From Rhynochetos jubatus (Eukaryota; Chordata; Aves; Eurypygiformes; Rhynochetidae), in NCBI GenBank assembly GCA_027574665.1, contig CM050654.1, positions 31,081,722-31,145,721 of the forward strand: a stretch of 64,000 nt of DNA, given 5' to 3'. The notes under the pieces are model-generated. The model saw only the letters and a list, made by a program, of their open reading frames with translations, made no database searches and was not told the DNA's origin. The position numbers were made by a program, and so were the translations under genes. Positions 26,101 through 38,602 of this stretch are shown one piece after another. How positions within the stretch are numbered: the first letter of the stretch is position 1; the number at the start of each line of letters is the position of its first letter.

Positions 26101-29100
26101 AAGGAGCAACATATCAAATTAAGCGATAGGACACCAAAGCCCTAAATTTTCCACAGCAGAGAGAAACAAACATCCTCAGAGACAAACAAACATTCTTCTA
26201 GGGAACTTGACAGTAGTTAAAGCTCATTTACACTTGAACCACTGGCTATCTCCCCACTATAAAAAAGGAGTGATTTTCAGCAGCACTGAAAATGACCATC
26301 ACCAGGAGAGAGATGGTTAAATCCATGCAGGGATCCACTTCCCTATACCCTCAGCTTTATTTCTTTTTGCAGTGTTGAAAGCCACACTGAACCCCCAGCC
26401 TGTTCCGTTCAGAAGGATTCTTCTTTCCAAGACAGGACTGGTTTCTGTTTCATAACCTGCCGTGTTGGCATTCTATCGCCATGAATTAGTCAGGATTAGC
26501 AGTGAAGTGTGGATCGCAGGATCCTTCGCAGGGAGTCTCTGCTCTGCACTGTTATTTGATTCTCAACAGCATTGTTCTCACTTTATTAAAAAATACTCAT
26601 TGTAACTTCTAATTTATAGAGAGTCCCAAGTGAACTACTGAATATTCCCCCCCTTTTCTGGTAGCTACATTTATATTTGCTGTATAATTATGGGCAAGTG
26701 CAGGACTCGCATTCCTACTAAACTCAACATGTATTGTCCTGATGTCCTCCTAGAAACTTCAGGTATCAGGTGATACCTCTAATATTAAGTTTCCCTCTTG
26801 CACTGCCATACCCTGCAATCTCACTCAGTTCTCACCTCATCTTTCCCCCCAACAAATCTGCTCATTGCCATAAATGACTGCTGGCTTGAGCACAACTTCA
26901 GCGCTTGGCCCCTAGCGTCTGAGCAGCAGTGATGCCCAGGGCAGACACAGTGCTCAGGTGCTTCCTTGGCTCATTTGAGGCAACAGTACAGAAAAAGCTT
27001 TACTGTGACTCATGACTAGAGCTGTGTTCAAGGAAGGAAGGACAGAGGAAGGTCTGTCCAGCACAATCAAGAAGAAAATCTGCAGAATCATCATCATAAC
27101 CAACCTGCAAACGTACATTTCTCACTAATCCCGTCTGGCCTGATCCAAAGGCCATTGGATTTTGGATTTGGATCAATGTGCAGATGCCTTTGTCCAAATC
27201 CCATGTAGAATAAAATGTTGGCTCTCCTTATTGCCAGAAGATTTAGCAATGGGAAGAACTTCAGTCCAAACCCTTTCTCCATGTGTGACTGTTCCAAGAC
27301 CTCCTAATTCACAAGGGTTCAACCTTGACCCAACATCCTCCCGCTTCTACTGCAGGATCAGCTGGGTTTCCATCAGCATGACTCTAATAAGGGACTCACA
27401 TGAGTAAGTCACTGAGTAGCTGAAACAAGATGTTAAAAGAGAGGATCTCCTCTCTGCTTTGATAGCCACTTATTAACTAATCGGCATGGCAGTACTGGGA
27501 ATGTTGTAGGTGGTTCAGTAACCCATCATGCCAAAATATGGAAAGCAGGTAATTTTTATTTCATTATGCTCTTGTTCTGCACAGTCTTCAATATTGTCAG
27601 AGTGCTGTATGAACTTTAACCAACTAATGAAACATGAACTGCTTATTAGGTGACCCAAAAGGTCTCTCCCCTACAATCTGTGAATAACAAATCAAAATCA
27701 ACGTGCTGCTGGTAGATGCATATGCATGAGATCTTTTAAGACATCATGGCTAAAATAGCTAATAATAAACCTCACAGCATTCTTGAGAAAGCAAAACAGG
27801 AAGGGCAAAGAAGCCAGCAAAAATAAAACACTCTTCTGCAAAACACTGCCCAGGCAAGTTAGCATCAGCTAAATGATCAGTAGGTCACCGTTATGTATGA
27901 TATTTACATCTGATCTGCATCGCTGCATTGCTGTGCTGAAATGGCCAACAAGGCGCATACCGGCTAGCACTTCCTTCATTAAAAGCTGCCTTCATATAAA
28001 ATTCACCTTGATTTATGAGTTTGCATTCAGTGCTGTACATCTGAATGTAACACTGCCAAACTTTCCACCGTGTTCACCTGCTGGTGAGAAAGCAGAGATA
28101 TTGCAAGATGAAAACAAACTAAAGATGGTTGCAGAAGGCTTATTATTATCAAAGAATGGAAAATAATAGACTTGTGCGTATGCTCAGCCTTCTGCTACCA
28201 TCATGTCACTGTGTATTACTGTTTTCTGTTACTGAAAAGTAGTCTACAGACCGAGTATTTCCTTAATCGTGGATTTATTAACTCTTTCATGCACACAAAC
28301 CTATGATCATTCTTTTGCTTTCATTACCTCAAAAACATTGGGGGCAGTTTTCTTGGTACATGCTGAATAGAAACTTACTTGGGTTTAGAATCTGAAATTT
28401 CAGGTGTTTTCACTTTCTTTCATATATAACCATTTAAAATTCAGATGGGCCTGTAGCCAAGCTCAGCCCAATCCTTGTTTTCCAGAAGGTGAATTTTAGC
28501 TCCTCCATCGTTTGAATGTTAATTGTATAGCATCACAATAAAACCACACATACTCCTTGAAAGCATGAAAAACTCCCTCCTGACCCTTAGAAAAATCTGC
28601 CAGTTATTCCTAAATATAAAGCTGGCTAATAACAACTTCTGTAAGTAATTACACAGCACAGAGCACACAGAGCCTTCCTCTTACTGCACGAACACTGTAT
28701 TCTTCAAGGGAATATGTAGTACTAAATGAGACGTTTTCAGGCAAGAGTTTAAAAAAGGAGGGCCAAAGGAGAAGATGAGCATAAGGAAATATTCAACAGA
28801 AATAGAGAAAAGGAGCTTCACTTGATAAACAGATTTTACCCTTTCTGTAAACCACTCTGCCTCATTCACCACTCTGAAAGTGTATGACTTCGAGTTCTTC
28901 TCGGTAAGTACCCCCTTGCTCCTAAACATTTAGGTTTGGTCTGTCCAATGACTGCAGATTTATGCACTTGAACCCTTTCACTTCCCAACATTCTATAAAT
29001 AAGCCCCATCTGGTCTATCTCTCCTTGCGTCCAAGTCCCTTCTCCCCCCAGCCTAACTCACACAGTCCCCGTTAGCTAATGCCTCCCTTTACGTAAACTA

Positions 29101-29329
29101 GACTTTTCAAAACTTGATCTAATGCCTAGGCTCTTTATGTCCCTTGAAAGAAGCTGCTAACAGCTGCTCACTGTTACTGCACGCTAGCTCAGGTATTCAG
29201 AGATGGATCTATCAAAGAGGTCAACTCCCTCCTGATACTACATTAACTAATCTGCTGCTGTTTTAAACTTTGCTTAGCTTTGTTACTACTTCTACTCCAC
29301 TGCACCACTTGGCATAGACATATTGCATT

Positions 29330-29895
29330 TCATAATTCTTTTACCCACTTGATGAAGATCGTTCTGCAAACAACTTCATCCTTCTAAATTTTAATGATTC
29401 TGCCTATTGTAGCATCATCTGAAAACATATGATAGCACAATATAAATCATGAAGAAAATGTTAACACAAAGCCAACCTTGTGACTACCTGCTTTTGGCCA
29501 CAAAAATAAATCTGCTTCTTTTCTTCATTTTTTGCTGTGTAAGAAACAAGGCGATACTCTTGCTCACCTCTTTCTTGCTGCAAGACTTTTTCATCTGGGT
29601 CTCCCTATTGACTGCCACAACTACTCACATAACTGAAAGGATTACTCTCATAGTTTGAAGCTTCCAGGATCAGGTCCCAGTTCTTTACCTGTCTTAATAA
29701 TTTATTACCTAACCCATATATGCAGAGCGTGTAGAATAATACATCCTGTGAAACTTTGTTAAAAGTCTCTGAAAATCCCAATATATCTGCTGCTTCCCTC
29801 CTATCTAGATCAATATTTATTTAATTTAAAAAAGGAATCCAATTTGCTTGACATGATTTACTTTCCACAAATCCATGCTGACTCGCATTATGATG
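29330..29895 (-). mobile_element. Old CR1/L3-type LINE ORF2 fossil
   Basis: On the minus strand 29880-29825 reads HGFVESKSCQANWIPF, matching the HGF-x-KGKSC-x-TNLI-x-F block of CR1-type reverse transcriptases. Further along, AGATTTTTTAC-like and stop-rich sequence follows. The plus strand carries the antisense of the well-known CR1/L3 stretch (TTTACTTTCCACAAATCCAT). It is heavily mutated and not active. Confidence 0.65.
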
Positions 29896-31205
29896 CTGCA
29901 CCCTTATTACACTGTATGCAACTGTAGCCTTATGCTGCTAGGAAATGTATTTTTGAGACTACATTTCTAGGCAGTGGGATCCTCTGAGGGGCTGCAGTGC
30001 CCAGCACAAGGAATCCAGCACATGCTGATTGCCAAACTGGCCTGTTACTGTCCAGCTGTTTAAAGGTGTTTCCTTTAAAACACCAAACCGACACTGACTT
30101 TCCAAACGGTTTGATGCAAGCCCTTAGTTCTGACGAGTATTCACATTGCACACCCTGGCCACGTGTCGGGAGTCACCCTGTGCCCAGCATTATAGAATCC
30201 TTATGCAGAAACAGTCCCCAACAGCCAGGGAGCTTAGACTATGGCAACGGTCCCACCGTTGATCGTGCTGCTGGGTCTCAGTTAGAAGCCGGGCCAGATC
30301 AGCAGAAACAGACAATCAAAATGCCAACAAGCGCATATCTAAGAAGGAGAGAGCAGCTGCAGGGTTTCCTTCTGGTCTGTGTTCATGCCCCAGATAGTGC
30401 TTCACACCAAGTGACCTTAGGCAGGCTGTTCCTCCTGTGGTGACATGAACCCCCCCACCCACCCCACTGTTCCCTTCTCTGATCCCACGCTCCATCTAGA
30501 GACTGATGCTCAGATGCAACGATGCGCTACCGTCTCAGCGTCTCGTCTCTTGCACCCTTAGTCCTATCTGCTCAGATAATTGGTGGTGGTCTCTTTAGCA
30601 AGCAGACACGCCAACAGAGTATCTTCTGCAACTCTCATCTTCTCCTAAGGCTCCAGCTCCCAGTTCTGCTGCTGTCACTGAATTCTGCGTGGCAGCCTGG
30701 GGTAAGTTCTGTGCAGTACTGACAGAGGGGGCAGAACCCTCTCTGCTTTCTCATTCTCTCCAATTTGGCAGTTGCCAAAGCATTTCCAGAGTCTCATCCT
30801 ACCAATAAGCATTTTCCCAGCAATTTGTCTGATGAAGTTTCCATTTTTATTCTTCCTCCCCTCCGTTTCCTCTTACCACGCACTAACGATGCACCGAACT
30901 GAGCTCTTACTGATTTCTTAGGGGACAATTTGTATACACACAATAGTCAGAATGGGCCAGAGTGTCTTGGTACGCACTTGCCAGACTGGCAGTCATCAGG
31001 ACTGTGAAATGGAACAAAACCCCGTGGCAGTAATGGAACTTTTTAACCCTTTGTGACAGTACAGCTGAATGCCCCTTCAACCCCACGTGTGATGCCAACA
31101 GCTGGGTACAGAGACACAAACCTACCCGGTTCCAACCATGACCTACACAGAGAATTGTTGAGGTAGCACCACGCTGCTTGTGGTGTTTCTCATCAAGTAC
31201 CCTAC

Positions 31206-31411
31206 CTTGAACTCCATAGGGGTGTACTTTTCATTCTTGGGGGTTGTGTTGCCCTTGTAATGGAGATGGTTGGGAGTGGTTGGGTGGATGACGGTCGACT
31301 CCTGGGACTGCCTCTGACAGCGCTGGCAGTACACGTAAATCACAAACGTCAAGAGGCTAGAGCCGAAGAAACAGGAGACCCCAGTGGCAATCAGATGGAT
31401 GAGACTAAAAC
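31206..31411 (-). CDS. SEMA5B: SEMA5B exon: transmembrane segment and proximal cytoplasmic tail
   Basis: The 206-nt exon follows TTCCCTTGCAG, completes a Gly codon, encodes residues 469-536 and ends AAG|GTAGGG in phase 0. Residues 469-496 (FSLIHLIATGVSCFFGSSLL... to VYC) form one hydrophobic helix. CQRCQRQSQ is the basic stop-transfer stretch. The cytoplasmic part reads HPTTPNHLHYKG and TPKNEKYTPMEFK. The protein is therefore a type I membrane protein with TSRs outside and a short tail inside. Confidence 0.93.
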
Positions 31412-34400
31412 CTGCAAGGGAAACGACAAGAGATAACTGTTTTTAAAGAACAGCCTTTTTCCCTCTCCCGACAAGACCACAGGTGCAAATCAGAGCTATG
31501 ACATCTCAGGATCAACATTAATAAGCTGTTGAAGCCAGAGTCTTACATTCTAACATAAACTGACATAATCTCCCTGCAAATCGGTCTCCCCGCTGCAGCT
31601 CTGCCTTGTGCCGTTTAACAGGTTCATGCATTGTTTTCTCAAAGCTCCCTCCCCGTCTCTCCCCTCTCCTCTCTATTGATATTGAAACTAAACATTATGT
31701 TAAGCTGACAGCTAAAGAAATGAGCCGTACCAACAACGCACATTCATGGATTCCAAAGCATGTGCGTGTCATGGAAATAAGGGGATAAAAACACGCAGCG
31801 TTTCTCTGAAGGGGAAGGAAGGGAGGGGAAAGCCCTTTTTGTCGGCTGCCCAAAACGCTCGTGGGACTGCGTGTGGCTGGGGGAGATACACGTTCCTCCC
31901 CGTGTAATCCAAGTGTGCTCAGCGTTCTCGCTTATTCACAGGGTGGCATTGCCTTGGCCGTGTTGGCACTACCTCTGAGCTGGATTGGTACTGCTGACAG
32001 GGACACTGGGGTGCTCAGGGGAATGGGAAAGGGAAGGTGGGAACTGCTTGAGAAACACGTCTCTGTTGGCTTTCTCCACAAACGGCAAAGATAGGAAGGC
32101 AGTTGCAGGCAGGTGCTGGCGGGGTAGCCACAGCGCACGTATTTCAGATGGAAAAGCTCTTGGAGTATAAAAGCCTCCTACAGAGATCCCTCCACGTGGG
32201 ACTGCAGCAGCACCCTCCAAGCACAGCGCTGACCTCTGGAAGGAGCTGCAGTCGCTGGGAGGTACCTAAGTCACAACTCCGGCTGGAGGGGGGCAGTAGT
32301 ACTCCTTCCTCCCTCTCTCCAGGAGTCTCCGACCCCATGGTAAAACCAACCCCCAACAGACCTCCGCTGACAACACAAGCAGTAGCGACCTTTGCAGCCA
32401 CCAAGTTAACGAAGCAGCCAGCAGCAGTCCTGAGCGGCAGCTATGTGACCCCGCTGCAGTCTTTTGCTGCGTGCAGGGGGGATCCGCAGAAAAAGAACCA
32501 GCAAGGATGACTCCAAAAGGCCTTTCCTCTGCTTTTGCTCTCTCATCTTTGAAAGAGGAGTAACGGGGGCTCTAGTGCCCGGGGGGGGACCCCTGACTGC
32601 TTCCCTCAGGGCAGACGTCCCAAGGGACACGTCGGCTCAGTGGCGGCTGCAGCGGCAAAATTCCCGTAATGCTTAAAAAGCCAATTCATTTGGACAGACT
32701 GCTGTGTTGACTCGACTGTGTGCAGAGAAATGGAAGGGACTACTCAGAGAGTGGCTTTAAATGAGGTTCATTCTTAGTCCGATCACGGTGTGCATTTTTT
32801 TGGTGCCATCTTACATTTTAACGGATATGCTTTTCAAATAGAGAATTCTGCCCATTAGTCTACCACTCTCCTCTAATCTTTAGTTAAAAAATATCCTCCT
32901 GAGTTTAAAAAGAACAAAACCAATAGAGTTCCACAGCAAAGTAATGCACTTCAGTCATAATTACAGTAAGGAACATACAGAATTTATTAGGCTGACGAGC
33001 TACATTTATTTTTTAAACCACACTATAAAATTCTATTGCAAGATTACCGCTTTCCATTGTTTTGGATGATGGTCCAAAAAACTAGCAGAAAGATGATAAT
33101 TTCTTACTAAATGTTACAAGATATTTCCAAAAAGACATTTTTTTTCTAAAAACCTCTGCCTGCTTTATGTCACTCATGAGAGCTAAAACACAGACTATGC
33201 AACTGTGCTCGGTGAAGCCACATGACACTGTCACATTCTCCTCCTGACCAGCACTGCTTATATTGCAGTGACTGTTTTATTTCACTGCTGCATTTACCGA
33301 CTCACTACAGTAGGAAACTCCTTCTAGAGCGTAACGCTCTCTTACATTTCCCTCTCACCTTTGAAAGACCCATCTGATTTTTCAGGTTACTTTTACCCAT
33401 ATCTTAGGGAAAAACCCCAAATTATTTTGGTTGCAGCATGTGATTCCCCAGGGGGGAAGCTTTCTGGTTCATCCCTTTGAAAATACAGGTTTGCTGAATT
33501 GCATCAATAGAATTTCCACTGATTGGTGTTTTTTGCCAAATATTGCAGAACACTAAGTAATAAATAATATTAGCTATGGTAAAATGTAGATTGCAACGGC
33601 AAATACAATGGTGGCAGTAAAAGAAGGAAATGTGGATACAGTGCACAGCCGAGTGCAAGCCGTGGCACGAGTCCTGGCACTGGAGCAGATACGCTGCACC
33701 CTCTGAGGGAGGAGGAGTGACGCAGAAAGCCAACTGTTACACTGCAGGGGCTGAAATCTCAATTCCATTGATCGCCCCGCAGTCACAAACCGAGAGGCCA
33801 CATTTCGGTGCCACAGGTGGTATGCCTTTTTTTGCCATGATCTCCACAGGAAGAAGAGATTTTGGCAGCCTGCAGATGATGTAGATTTCAGGAAAGCAGG
33901 GATGTGACGCTAGCAGGAATTGACACGGTCATTAGTGTGAAACCAGCATTTTAAAATGTTGAAGGAACCTGCCACTTTCTTCAGTCTGCATTTTTATCAC
34001 AGGGGCTCCTAGGGCAGGGAAAAGTGACATTAATGACTGGATCTTTCCAAGTTACATGCAGAAAGGCAACGCAGCTTCTCTGAGAGGTGAGGACTTGAAT
34101 GAAAGGAAGTACTTGGAGGACAAGTACAAACTCTATTCTCGTCCTATATCAGCAAAGGATGTGTCTAAGAGACTCGTTCACTGATATCTTTATAGGTTAT
34201 TTAAAAACACCTGCTTCCAAACAGCTGGAGGCTTACAGTGGTAGAATGAGGAATATCCCTTCCTTTCTCCTCAACCATTTACCCTGTGGGGAGAGAGAGA
34301 CAAGCAATGTGCTCCCCCATTATTAATGACCCTCAATGGCCAACCCAAACCCCAAAATAAATAAAAATCTTGGAACTGACAAGTGGACATGCAATACATT

Positions 34401-34552
34401 CCTCCAGTCTGACTCAGACAGCAAGGCTCCAGTGGAATTAAGGCCATCAGTGGGATATGAGCTGTATAGATTAATGGTTTGGTTGATACTGCACAGGGAG
34501 AAAAGAAGCCAGGTTAAGATAAAAATAAGATATATAGCAAGTGGTACCCTAC
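31412..34552 (-). other. SEMA5B: SEMA5B intron between stalk and membrane exons
   Basis: A 3.1-kb intron. 31790-32680 is GC- and CpG-richer, with open frames on both strands that carry no domain. 32780-33420 is AT-rich. No repeat or exon was recognised. Confidence 0.7.
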
Positions 34553-34597
34553 CTCCACAGTTCGTGCTCTCATCAATGCTGGAGGCTGGCAGGATCA
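34553..34597 (-). CDS. SEMA5B: SEMA5B 45-nt exon: juxtamembrane stalk
   Basis: This small exon follows TTTGTTTAG, ends GGAG|GTAGGG, and has phase 1 at both ends (residues 453-467). It encodes VILPASSIDESTNCG, the stalk between TSR7 and the membrane. The exact phase fit on both sides and the match to the SEMA5B stalk I remember (VILPASS) make it a real exon despite its size. Because it is 45 nt and symmetric, skipping it would shorten the stalk by 15 residues without a frameshift. Confidence 0.88.
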
Positions 34598-35674
34598 CTA
34601 AACAAAGAGAAGAAGATTGAAGAAAGTTGTCATTTTGCCACCACTTTACTTCTTTAAGTAATTAAACTGCCTGTGCTCCAGACACGAGAAGCTGCTCACA
34701 TGTTCTGCAGCAAGCTGAGTCTCTCTAAATTGAATTATAAGCTCAGAGTGTGAAACACATGCAACAATCCCTCTCTGAAGACCTGGCAATTCCAGTACTG
34801 TTACCTGATCACTGTTCAGCTTCTTCAATTTAGGGGAAAGAAGATAGCTGACAAAACCATGAAAAAGAAGAGTACCATCACCTACAGATCTCAGATTTTT
34901 AAGTCAGGGCACGGTAATCCAGAAAACAACACGTGGAAAGGGGTTATTCAGACCCACATAAAATATTTTCCTGAGAGATTAGATTTCCACAAAATACAGG
35001 GTGGAAGATGTTGATGACCATCTGTCCAACAACAGTGTCGCTCCGTTAGACCCTTGATTAATCTCCCCACTTCACACACCAATTTTCTCCATCTGCCTCA
35101 CCTTATTTCTTTGCTCTTTTGGGATGCTTCTTTTGATACCTGAACTCAAGGACCTTCTGTTGCCCATATCCATACTGAGAACAGAGATAATTTTTATAAC
35201 CCAGCCTGAGATGAACGATGCAATGTTCATCTTCAATGTTCACTACAACTCGGGTGAAGCCATACTAGTTATCTATTTCCCAGGGAGGTGGGTGAGTCAC
35301 CGTCCCTGGAGGTATTTAAAAGACATGTGGACAAGGTGCTTAGGGACATGGGTTAGTGGTGGACTTGGAGGTGCTGGGTTAACGGCTGAACTTCATCTTA
35401 AAGGTCTTTTCCAACCTAAAAGATTCTGTGATTCTATGATCGCAGATCTAGGTAATTCTGTTTTAAAGAAAAGCCAAGCTGCCTTAAAGGAATGCCAGTT
35501 ACCCTGTGCTTGCCACAGGGGAGTCAATAACATGTTTGTTTGCTTGCTTGTTTTTCTAGAAGCATCCAAACTCAATTTATGGTAAAGAAAATCTCAGCCT
35601 AGCTTGACAGTCAGGGCACAAGCTGCTCTCCTGAACTGGCCCACCCTCTCCCTCCTCCATGACACTGTACGTAC
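34598..35674 (-). other. SEMA5B: SEMA5B intron between TSR7 and stalk exons
   Basis: A 1.1-kb intron with a CR1 3' end at 35277-35440, about 235 bp downstream of the TSR7 exon in transcript direction. Nothing else was recognised. Confidence 0.75.
35277..35440 (+). mobile_element. CR1 LINE, short 3' end, plus orientation
   Basis: CCCAGGGAGGTGGGTGAGTC, TTAGGGACATGGGTTAGTGG, GCTGGGTTAACGGCTG, GGTCTTTTCCAACCTAAAAG and a terminal ATTCTGTGATTCTATGAT repeat identify a CR1 3' end. It belongs to the same type as 5897-6345 and is antisense to SEMA5B. Confidence 0.93.
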
Positions 35675-35824
35675 CAGGAATTTCATTATACAGGCAATCT
35701 TGGTACTGTGTGCTGTTTCCGACGCACTGAGAAGAGTCTGGGCTGTGTACCTCGCAGTAACGGCTGCGGTACTGGATGCCCTCTTCATTACACAGGCTCC
35801 ACTCTGACCACTCGGACCAGCCAC
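35675..35824 (-). CDS. SEMA5B: SEMA5B exon: thrombospondin type-1 repeat 7
   Basis: The 150-nt exon follows TTGGATTTCAG and ends CCTG|GTACGT, with phase 1 at both ends (residues 403-452). GGWSEWSEWSLC has overlapping WxxW motifs. No CSxTCG motif follows, as the sequence goes straight to NEEGIQYRSRYC. GNST is a potential N-glycosylation site. The exon ends LYNEIP, next to the membrane-proximal stalk. TSR7 is the repeat closest to the membrane. Confidence 0.92.
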
Positions 35825-36711
35825 CTGAAATCCAAGATCGGGAAAACACACAGACAAGGTCACAAAGAAGGAAAAGGATCCCTTGTAGATACCAAACTTC
35901 TCCCATGTCTAGAGGCTGGCCTGGGCCTCTCTCACACATATAATCTTGCGGCCTTTAGTGGATTTAATTTCTCAGTACAAATAACGATGCAAGCATCACA
36001 CCCTCCGTGCCAGGTTGAAGTTTTCATAATACAGACTAAGCCAACCCTTGGTGAAGCACTGCACAGCATGGAGCTGTTTTAAAAGCTCCTGTATCAGCTC
36101 TTTGGTTAAAGATGTACAAGGAGCTGGATGGGGCAACATTGCATTAGGACCTCCAAGTTTTGAGGTGGCCTCCCAGGGATACCCCAAGCAGCCAGCACAA
36201 GTTAGAGCAGTTATAGTTTTGCTGATGTGCCTACGGGCAGGAGTCAGCCTGCCCTGGATCAGAAATACACAAAAGCAGTTCAAAACCAGCACAGATCTAA
36301 ACCCTGTCCCCTGAGTTGTAGCACATGCTCATCTGTCTCTGTAAGAAAACAGAAGGATTGTCCCTTCAGCAACTGTACAGATTGATGCTTCATGACTCCT
36401 TTTGTTTGTCTTGTAAGCTTTCACGCTGAAGAACCAAGTTCCTGCTTTTTCAATTACTTCAAATGGATCAGCTGTTAACAAGATTTTGCCTGTCCAGTAT
36501 CAGAATGCCAGAGCATGGGCTAGTGAGCGAGTAAAGAGGAAGGTGATGCACTGCAGTTCAACTCTAGGATGTCTCCTTTTTCCCTGGCTCAATAGGCACT
36601 TACTGAATGGGCAGAAAAGCTTCTAATCCATGGTATTTTTTAAACATTTGCAGATGTGCCTTGCTCCCACCACCAGCCAAGCCAGGTGGAGCAGGGACAA
36701 GAACTGGCTAC
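35825..36711 (-). other. SEMA5B: SEMA5B intron between TSR6 and TSR7 exons
   Basis: A 0.9-kb intron. I see no repeat, exon or motif in it. Confidence 0.75.
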
Positions 36712-36882
36712 CTTCACATGGGTGTGTGTTGCAAAGGGCCTCCTCAGTGTGCAGACCAATGCAGATATCCTCTCCACTAGATGGAGCTGGATTGGTGCAA
36801 GTCCTCGTGCGCTGGTAGTGTCCTCCTCCACAGGTTGCTGAGCAGTGAGACCAAGGAGTCCAGCAAGACCACGAGCCTTTCA
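36712..36882 (-). CDS. SEMA5B: SEMA5B exon: thrombospondin type-1 repeat 6
   Basis: The 171-nt exon follows TGTCCTTCAG and ends GAAG|GTAGCC, with phase 1 at both ends (residues 346-402). KGSWSCWTPWSHC carries WxxW motifs, CSATCGGG is an intact O-fucose sequon, and HYQRTRTCTNPAPSSGED is the Arg strand. HTEEALCNTHPC closes the repeat. It is one of two TSRs here with both C-mannose and O-fucose motifs intact, the other being TSR2. Confidence 0.93.
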
Positions 36883-38602
36883 CTGAAGGACATTGAAAAG
36901 CAAGGAGAGAGAGGTAGATGCTGTTGGTTACTCCTCTTACTGTGACAAAACTGGAGAGCCCCAGTATCTCACCTTCCAGATCCACCCTGCCCAGACTAGC
37001 TAGCAGCTTCTTGTAACCCAGGACATTTGGGCCTGACAATAAGAACTTCGTATCAAGAGAGGTTACGAATGTGCAACACTCTGCAAATGGAGAATGCACA
37101 GAAAGACTGCATCATAAAGTGCCAAACCAGAAACTATTCTTCAGGGTAGTCACTGAAATAATTCTATTCTATTCCTTTTTATAAAACAGTGTTGTCATTA
37201 TTATTGTATTGCCTCCTGACACTTCACCTACAGCAACAGCAGATTTACATTGGGGAAAAAAGTGCTGTACAACTAACGTGGGGCTTATATAGCACTTTCC
37301 CTGTTGGGATCCCAAGTCCTCTGGTTCCAACCTTTGGGAAACACAAACTCAGAGGCTTTATCTGAGTACAGCCCCGTAAGAGGTTAATAGTAAAATTAGG
37401 GAGGGACTTAAGATCACTGATTCCCACCACCCCTTGTCAGGCTACCAGACTGCCTGATTTGCAGGTCCACATGCCATTCTTTCAGAAGATAATAACCTGA
37501 TGACTTAGTGCAAGATAAACTCAGGATCTGTGTATACACATTGAGTGAGGCAGGGAAGGAGGGAGACACAGAGAAATAGTAATCATGCACTCAGAACAGA
37601 TTGTAAAACATCATAGTGTCCAAGGGGAGAAAACAGCACAGAAGAAGGGCACAGACATTAGTGAAAAGCCACTGAGAGCTTCCAAAATAGTACTAATAGC
37701 TGCCTTTATAGTGCTAGAGTTATTTTCTTTTTATAGGCCATAGAGTGCAATATTTGACACTCCTGCTATGCTCTTGCTGCACATTCTGATCATATTTTCC
37801 TATCTGCATTGGAATTTTATCTTTGTATTGAATTTTAGAATCATAATAATACTATTATAATATAGCATTTTCAAGTGTTAGGTCACAAACTATATTGACA
37901 GAAGTAGATAATTGCTAGAACTGCGAAGAGGCAAGGTAATTTGTGTAAGATCACTTAAATTTAGCTTAGATAGTTATTACAGAGCAAGGAGAAGGATAAG
38001 TGAGAGAGAATGCAGTAGTCAATGCTCTATTATTACTATTCTGGACCAGGAGTGCAACATAAACATGAGGACAAACTTGAAAACCAGGAAACCAGGCAAG
38101 AATACTCCCTGCTGGCTGTGCAGGAAATGGTAACTGATGTCAAGAGTAGATGCCCATCGCAAGAACAATACGTAAGCAGGAGAGGGGGAAGAAACAAGTG
38201 TTCACAAGAAGAACCGCCACATCAAGCATCTTTACACAGTATTAAGCCACATTCATTAAGCCTGTCTCCTCATTAAGGTGCGGATGCACCGTGATGCCCT
38301 CCACTGGATGGAGCATCAAACCTCCTCGAAGCAAAGAATTACTGGAGAAGCCATGATACTAAGTTCTCTAGAGCACTGTGGCTGTGCTACCCTCTGAGCC
38401 TGGGTGAAACGTTAAGTCATAGCACTAACGATCACGTACGTGGGTTATTACAATAGTTTTAAGAAAAGTAAGGAAAAATCCCCCAAATTAAATAAAATTA
38501 AAAAAAAAAGGCAGCTTGCAAATACTGACTGGTTTTGTGGCTCTACCATTAAGATGGGGAAGACCACCTCTGAATTTCATGCAGGAAAATGATCATGGTT
38601 AC
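36883..38602 (-). other. SEMA5B: SEMA5B intron between TSR5 and TSR6 exons
   Basis: A 1.7-kb intron. 37920-37965 (GAAGAGGCAAGGTAATTTGT, then TAAGATCAC) faintly resembles a MIR core. No exon was recognised. Confidence 0.7.

Larger units (their letters stand above)
14043..31205 (-). other. SEMA5B: SEMA5B terminal intron, 17.2 kb
   Basis: The intron lies between the membrane exon donor (AAG|GTAGGG) and the last exon acceptor (TTTTACAG). It holds a CR1 3' end (22817-23150), two old CR1-type reverse transcriptase fossils (about 22190-22625 and 29330-29895), a poly(A) run (22033-22052) and a C-run cluster at 30450-30474. 17220-17700 is locally CpG-richer, with no gene seen. No extra exon with domain support was found on either strand. 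Confidence 0.75.
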
